From Apoderus coryli (taxonomy: Eukaryota; Arthropoda; Insecta; Coleoptera; Attelabidae): a DNA stretch of 64,000 nucleotides. The DNA lies in the NCBI GenBank assembly GCA_911728435.2, contig OU452213.1:4691834-4755833 (forward strand), written 5' to 3'. The position numbers and the translations under genes were made by a program. The notes beneath the pieces were generated by a model. That model was given only the letters and a program-made list of their open reading frames with translations, was not told the origin of the DNA and did no database searches. The stretch's first letter is position 1; the number at the start of each line of letters is the position of its first letter. Of this stretch, positions 58,501 to 64,000 are shown one piece after another.

Positions 58501-59024
58501 TCGGCTTTTTTAAAAAAGTTGGTGTGTTTTTTGTTCGTTGAAATCTCTACTTTCTGATGGCATAAACAAATATATACACTACTATGGTAAATGTTCTTAG
58601 AAACACTGGTCCTTGATGGAGCTTCATCGCCAAAAATTGAATTAAGTTCGTCCATGCACTGTTGCTAAGTACTTATAACCTCAAAAATGTCCAACTTTAC
58701 GATAGAGCTGTCAGTTGCCAGATTACAACACCAGGGTTGCCAAATCCCGAAATATAAAAGACAACCCTCGTATGTAATTGTATATATGAATCACATAACA
58801 CATATTTTATATGCATTGGTTAGTGTTTGGTGGTTATAGTTATAGTTGTTATTGATTATATTTATAATAGATATTTTTGTTCTTCTAAAATTTACGTTGT
58901 ACAGAAACATTTTGCTGTAAATTTGTAAAAAATTTCCATAAGCTAATAAATTGAATTGAAGAGAAAAAATCGCACGCCACTGCATACAAAACTTATTTTT
59001 TTAAATATTTTTTTACATTTGCCT

Positions 59025-59230
59025 TTGTTATACAATTTAGGACGGATTTAAAAATATCATCTAACCAGTTCCTTGACCTGTCAGTTTTTTTTTTAGAATG
59101 AAGAAAGGGCATCGAGTACTTCGGTGGGCAGGTATTTTTACCGTTAAAAGATACACCGACCTTTCGTGTGCATTGGGAGGATATTCACCCCTGGAATTTT
59201 CCACTCAGACATCAGACAGACTCTAGAAAG
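59025..59230 (+). repeat. Dispersed repeat, copy 1 of 2
   Basis: Shares GTTCCTTGACCT, GAAAGGGCAT, GGGCAGGTA, ACACCGACCTTT and GGATATTCACCC with 63235-63440, in the same order and orientation. Unknown class. Confidence 0.65.
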
Positions 59231-59289
59231 TTATAGGAATAGTTCATTGAGACAGTGGAGTACTAGTTTAAAAAGAACCCGAATATTAA

Positions 59290-59805
59290 TCATCGGCTTG
59301 CAATTTTAATGTGCAAAACTAAACAGATTTAGGGTTTCACAACTAAACTGGTATGGAAATGCCAAAGAGAACGAAGGGCCTTGGAGGATCCCAAAAGGGT
59401 TGATCTAGTGTGGGTCCCGGGGCACTCGGGAATAGAAAGCAACGAGAGAGCGGATTGCCTGGGTAGACAAGCCTCTGAAACTCCATATACTGGCACGGAA
59501 CCTGCGCTGGGCTTGTCTAAAAGAACGGCGAGGACACTCCTCAAATGCTGGACCAAGAGCGAGCACCAGACATATTGGGAACATATTCCCAAGCAGGAGC
59601 ATGGGAAGAGGTCCATACCTGGTTAAGCAGGAGTCAGATGTGAGTAACTATGGGACTCCTTACTGGGCATTGCGCCTAAATAAGCTGGGGCTGTATAATG
59701 GGGACCTGCAATGCAGATTGTGTAATGGGGCCCTTAAAATAGCTTACCATGTAATATGTGAGTGCGTAGCCTTACAACGAAGGGAATCATCGGTTTCACT
59801 TTAGT
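59290..59805 (+). mobile_element. LINE RNase H and C-terminus fragment
   Basis: Plus strand reads VDLVWVPGHSGIESNERADCLGRQA, ETPYTGTEPALGLSKRTA, then in the next frame RLNKLGLYNGDLQCRLCN and a YHVICEC zinc-like end. It is the same family as the copy at 28100-29680, here in plus orientation and better preserved at this end. Confidence 0.7.
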
Positions 59806-60004
59806 TTGTTATATAGGGTTATCAAAGTAACCTGTCGGCGTCGTATTATTCATTCGTTAGGACTACGCTTATATTTGGATCATTTCAAATCTCCTTTATG
59901 ACTGTTATACAGGGTAATTCATATGTAGGGTCTTTTTTCGGGTGAGCATTATTTTGTACCGTCATCTCTTAAACTCCCATCAGCCCCAACTTGTTTTTTT
60001 TTCA

Positions 60005-60125
60005 AATGTAAAGGATCAACTATGGAACACAGGTTTCTTAAGTATTTAGTTTTCAAAATTGATGGTCATTTTCTACTGAATGGCGTTGATAATCGAGCGT
60101 CGCTCGAGAGGTTTGGTGGGATTCA
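60005..60125 (+). mobile_element. LINE C-terminal scrap
   Basis: Reads EHRFLKYLVFKIDGHFLLNGVDNRASLERFGG, interrupted by no stop, matching the tail of the 11497-12900 family. Confidence 0.55.
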
Positions 60126-60209
60126 ACTGTCAAACTCTTATTTACAAAACTTTTTTAAATAAAGACATCCATCTTTATTTTCGTCAATAAATAAAATCTA
60201 AAATGACAA

Positions 60210-60240
60210 CGACGTTTCGTCACTAATTGGTAACTTCTTC
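60210..60240 (-). ncRNA. Hammerhead-like core, non-canonical
   Basis: Minus strand: CTGAAGA, extra A, GTTAC/GTGAC stem with a CAATTA loop (one G-U pair), then GAAAC. The extra base departs from the standard core. Confidence 0.25.
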
Positions 60241-60342
60241 AGGCTGAACAACATTTTTCTTTCACACGCAAAAGTTTTTTTTGGATATATTTTTTGGGTT
60301 TTTTGGTTCGTATTGACAACAATGGTGAGATAAAAAAAATCA

Positions 60343-61250
60343 TCTCACCTAAACCTGACACTTTTTTAAATAATTAAATTTTTATAAAAATATAGACTTA
60401 ATTTGAATGAAAAAATTCACACCTGTTCGTTTGTTCTTTTTAAGCAAGTCTGCGCATAAGATTAGGCGAATTTTTATTTGAATCTCTTAGTTTCATGTAG
60501 ATCACCCTGTATTTGATGAAGCAAAAATTAAAGTAAACTTATATATCCTATAGATCTGTATATCTTTAATTTTGCATGGAAGAGGCACATATATTGGTAA
60601 TAATAGGAAAAATTTTCAAAATTATAATATTTATCAAGTCTGCCTTGAAAATTTGAGAAGACAGAATACATTTTTTAAAATTTGATATTTACTGTCAAAT
60701 AATCTATTGAGAATTCTTACCTAAGAGTTGGGAATTTTCATAAAACAGTTTTTTATTTGTGACATTTGATTTAATTCAATTAATCAAAATTGCGAACCTA
60801 TTTCAAAGGAGAAAGAAGCGACTTGATTGTTCTGGGAGAATGGTCCAAAAGCGGTTTACTGGCATCGCGAGTTTACGCTCAAAGTTTCCCGGCGCAAAAT
60901 CAGCCCAAAAAAGCGGTCTTGCAGAGACTGTTAAGACAGTTTAACGAAAGATACCACCCAAACACAGTGCAACTGCATCAAGAACTTTTCAATATTGATT
61001 TTAAATCGTGTTGAATTTTGTACATGGGCAGGAACAAAATGATCGAAAATGAAAACTTTTTTGATAGAGGAGATGAAGGAGCAAATAAACGAAGCGTCTA
61101 GAAGCGTTACATCAGGTTAAAGTTGTTGAAGGATTTACGAAAAGGATTCAAATGTGCCTAGAGTCCAATCATTTTGAACATTTATTATAAAATTTATATT
61201 TTTATAAGAATTAAAATATTTAAAAAACTGTCAGGTTTAGGTGAGATGTA
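60343..61250 (+). mobile_element. DNA transposon with inverted ends and DUF4817-like relic
   Basis: CATCTCACCTAAACCTGACA at about 60343 recurs inverted at about 61231-61250, and the match extends a further dozen bases inward. Between them the plus strand reads GERSDLIVLGEWSKSGLLASRVYAQSF (60800-60990), resembling the DUF4817 helix-turn-helix found in insect transposase-like genes, and FTKRIQMCLESNHFEH (about 61125). The catalytic middle is missing, so this is a deletion derivative. Confidence 0.6.
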
Positions 61251-61480
61251 CTTTAATGAAAGTTAGGTTTATTTTGAACGGGGAATCTAAAAATATATTC
61301 CATTCCATTCCATTTAAAAAAATACAACTATGGTTCATTTCTTATATTTTGGACACACTGTATAGATTCACAATATTTTAAAATGTAGCCATAAATCATC
61401 TTTATCGAACCCATGAATAGAACTTTTAGGAAATTAAATAGTTTAACAACACTATCTCGTGTCGCATGGCGTGAATAACC

Positions 61481-61748
61481 CTGTATAATTTCATGTCAAT
61501 TTTTTCTTCAACGTTTCGATAGGCTATGCTATTTTTTTCAGGGACATGTTTTTGACATTTTAAAAATTATTCTCAGGAGGTACCCTTTGCATCGTCGAGT
61601 TTGTTTTAGCTTTTGAGAAATGCAAAGCCTACCTCCTGAAAATAGTTTTTAAAATGTATTGTATTGTCTTCAAAAACATGGTCCTGAAGAAGATAGCATA
61701 GCCTATCGAAACGTTGATGAAAAAAAAAATTGACATGAAATTATACAG
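61481..61748. mobile_element. Foldback element with hammerhead-like core
   Basis: Arms from 61481 and to 61748 are inverted copies of about 110-120 bp with moderate divergence, starting CTGTATAATTTCATG. The right arm carries CTGAAGA (61685-61691), an extra A, a GATAG/CTATC stem and GAAAC (61709-61713). The left arm core has decayed to CTGAAAA. No coding content. Confidence 0.7.
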
Positions 61749-61841
61749 TTTTGCGTTTTTTAAATGGTTGAACCTCATTCCCAAAAAAAGTCAAAAAGAG
61801 TAATTAAAAAGATGGTTCAAGAAATCAAAAATATAATAATA

Positions 61842-63085
61842 TGGGGTTTTCCAATAAGAGTGATATGATTTCTTTTAAAAAAAAAAACACACTGATTGTT
61901 AAGGAAATTCAAAAGTTTTTTATTGAATGTGAAGTACAATCGATACAATTAAGTTCTAAATAAAACGTCATTCAAATAGCCTCCATGACTTCTTCTGCAG
62001 GAACGAATTCGATGAACACAATGTTCGAGCACTTTTTCCACTAAATCAAGTCGTATGTCATGAATGGCACGTTCAATATTGACTTGTAAAGCTTGAAGGG
62101 AGTCTGGTTTATTTTGAAAGATCAATGACTTCAAATAACCCCACAAGAAATAGTCTAATGGTGTTAAATCACAACTTCGTGGAGGCCATTCAATATCACA
62201 ATTTTTTGAAATAATCGAATCTCTTTTTCACGCAATAATTCAATTTTTGCATTTGCTGTGTGGCACGTAGCCCCGTCTTGCTGGAACCAAATGTTGTCAA
62301 GATCAACTTCTTCCAAAATCGGCCATAAAAAGTTGGTTATCATCGATCTATACCACTCTCCATTTACAGTAACGGTGTTACCAGCATCATTTCGAAAGAA
62401 ATACGGACCGATGATTCCACCAGACCAAAAACCACACCAAACTGTCAATTCAGGTGAATGTAATGGTTTTTCATGAATAATTTGTGGATTTTCTTTGCAC
62501 CAGAATCGACAGTTTTGTTTATTTACCGCACCACTCAGATGAAAATGTGCCTCATCGGAGAAGACGATTTTCTTAAAAAAATTGTTATTGTTTTCAAGTT
62601 GTTCCAAGGCAAAATCAGCAAATTCACGACGCGACGTTTACGGTGGTCCAATGGCTTCAGTTCTTGAGTGAGAACAATTTTACATGGATGCAAACCCAAA
62701 TGCTTTCTCAAAATCCGCCAGGTTGTGCTTTGAGACAGTCCCAGTTGTTGAGAACATCTTGGAATCGACAAATTGCGGTCTTCAGCAACACTTGCCTGAA
62801 CGGCAGCAATATTTGCATTACCTCGGGCGGTTCTACGACGCATATCGAGCACACTTGGACGATTATTACGACCATAAAATGGCAAAAGCGCACGAAAAGT
62901 TGCAATTGGAGAAGGATTATTTTGATAATAAAACTGAATAATTTGTAAACTTTGTTCTTGCGTATATCTCTCCATGATGAAATTGTAAAGACTACTGAAT
63001 ACAATGACAAACAAATGACAGATCATGACATATTACAAATAGCCGCAACTTCGCTTCAAAATCATATCCCTATTGGAAAACCTTT
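61842..63085 (-). mobile_element. mariner-superfamily transposon relic with TIRs and TA target site
   Basis: Inverted ends share GGTTTTCCAATA (61845 rightward; 63084 leftward) and a GATATGATTT block. TA dinucleotides flank both sides. The minus-strand transposase begins MERYTQEQSLQ (about 62975), has a helix-turn-helix (LGLSQSTTWRILRKHLGLHP), then FSDEAHFH, WFQQDGATCH and CDLTPLDYFLWG with three acidic catalytic positions, and ends GGYLNDVLF. Frameshifts near 62625 and 62200 inactivate it. It is 1244 bp long. Confidence 0.85.
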
Positions 63086-63234
63086 TATATAGAGTGTTCT
63101 ATTTGAAAAAGAAACTTGGTATCCTAACTTTTCCCAAAACTTCTAATGTAACATCGACCAGCAATCACCCTGTATATTCAATAAAAAAAATTGCGGTACG
63201 CCACTGTTGTCTGTGTAAGGTTTATTTTTTTTTC

Positions 63235-63440
63235 CAACCTATATTTATTAACTTTTTGTTGGACGATTTAGGACAGTGTTAAAAATAGAATATCAATAGT
63301 TCCTTGACCTTCTATACAATACAGAAAGGGCATTGGGTACTATGGATGGGCAGGTAGTGGGACACCGACCTTTACAATGCACTTGGAAGGGTATTCACCC
63401 TAAAAAGATAGATGTAGATTTAGGCTCTGGAAATTTCCAC
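63235..63440 (+). repeat. Dispersed repeat, copy 2 of 2
   Basis: Direct copy of 59025-59230, diverged by substitutions and small indels. Confidence 0.65.
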
Positions 63441-64000
63441 TCAAAATGTTGAAAACAATTTTGATTCGTTTGAAACGTGCTTTAGATATTTTGTATTCGA
63501 ATAATACACTTTGTCAGCACTATTCAAAATGTAATAATAAACAGGGTGCCACATTTAAAATTTCGAAGGTAGTAAGGTTTTGGTATAGATTCGTAGATAT
63601 TATCTATTTCAACTTTATTTAATTTATTTTAGAAACAAAACACGTAAAACAGCAGGAACTAGTTTCGTCTATACAACCATCATCAAATAAATAAATAAAA
63701 TACGTAAACGTCAGCCTAAAGGCAGAAGAGTAATACTCACACAATTTCTGAATAAATCAATTAGCAAATTAATAATTATGTAAAGGTAAAATCGGTAATT
63801 GAACAGTCCATTAAAACTGAACCATAACTTGTTTATTAATAAGTGAAAAACAAAAGTGTCAATTACTTTATTTAATTAAAAAAAAATGCATTTCGATGCA
63901 TTCTTGAAATGCTTGTAGTAAATAATTCGCAGAAATTACAAACAACAACAATAACAATATTATGTGTCTTATTTACATGAAGATACAACGGAAATTTGAT
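63441..64000. other. No recognisable gene
   Basis: A CAGGGTGCCACATT repeat end is at 63542 and a weak GTTTCGTC...CATCATCAA pattern near 63654. The rest is AT-rich. Confidence 0.35.

Noticed and set aside
63645..63690. TTGATGATGG...GACGAAAC on the minus strand
   Set aside because: The first core base is wrong and the stem is only three pairs.

Overview
The window is eukaryotic nuclear DNA, almost certainly from an insect. It is AT-rich. Its genes are split by GT-AG introns, and it is densely filled with several non-LTR retrotransposon families, Ty3/gypsy, mariner-type and P-type relics, foldback elements, and scattered termini of the type ACAGGGTG/CACCCTGTA. A beetle-like or other large insect genome is my inference only; nothing in the sequence fixes the species. 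There is no CRISPR array, operon or rRNA.

Layout. (1) 1.3-5.4 kb, plus strand: the 3' part of a chromatin-type gene with two PHD fingers and a C-terminal SAM domain; its introns hold a mariner fragment, a Jockey-like fragment and a tandem repeat with a hammerhead-like core. (2) 6.0-8.1 kb: a THAP relic and a LINE. (3) 9.3-10.2 kb, minus: a TMEM17-family ciliary membrane protein, first exon not found. (4) 11.5-13.1 kb: a long LINE reverse transcriptase and an RTE-like scrap. (5) 14.6-19.9 kb, plus: a six-exon VPS9-like gene whose last codons are interrupted by a nearly intact Ty3/gypsy element (19879-24669, 5-bp target duplication). (6) 24.9-48.9 kb, minus: a cluster of THAP-domain genes. The most notable member (26849-33324) joins a two-exon THAP zinc finger in frame to a complete zincin metallopeptidase of the YIL108W-like type, eight exons and 574 codons in my model. 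Two more THAP genes lie at 34.0-36.0 kb and one at 46.5-48.9 kb. A damaged partial copy lies at 24.9-25.3 kb. A P-element-type transposase C-terminus lies inside the intron of the 46.5-48.9 kb gene. (7) 49-64 kb: no host gene recognised, only repeats, including a LINE with a twin-priming structure, a LINE with snap-back inverted duplications, a DNA transposon with a DUF4817-like relic, a hammerhead-like foldback element and a mariner relic with terminal inverted repeats.

How things fit together. All THAP genes here share one intron at the same codon and phase inside the THAP domain. This supports local duplication, and it makes splicing of a THAP exon pair onto a neighbouring peptidase gene plausible. 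The THAP-peptidase fusion is the best candidate for something undescribed. The second is the set of hammerhead-like cores in several unrelated foldback or tandem repeats. Exon models were built by hand from splice sites, phase and domain continuity; no search or transcript data were available.
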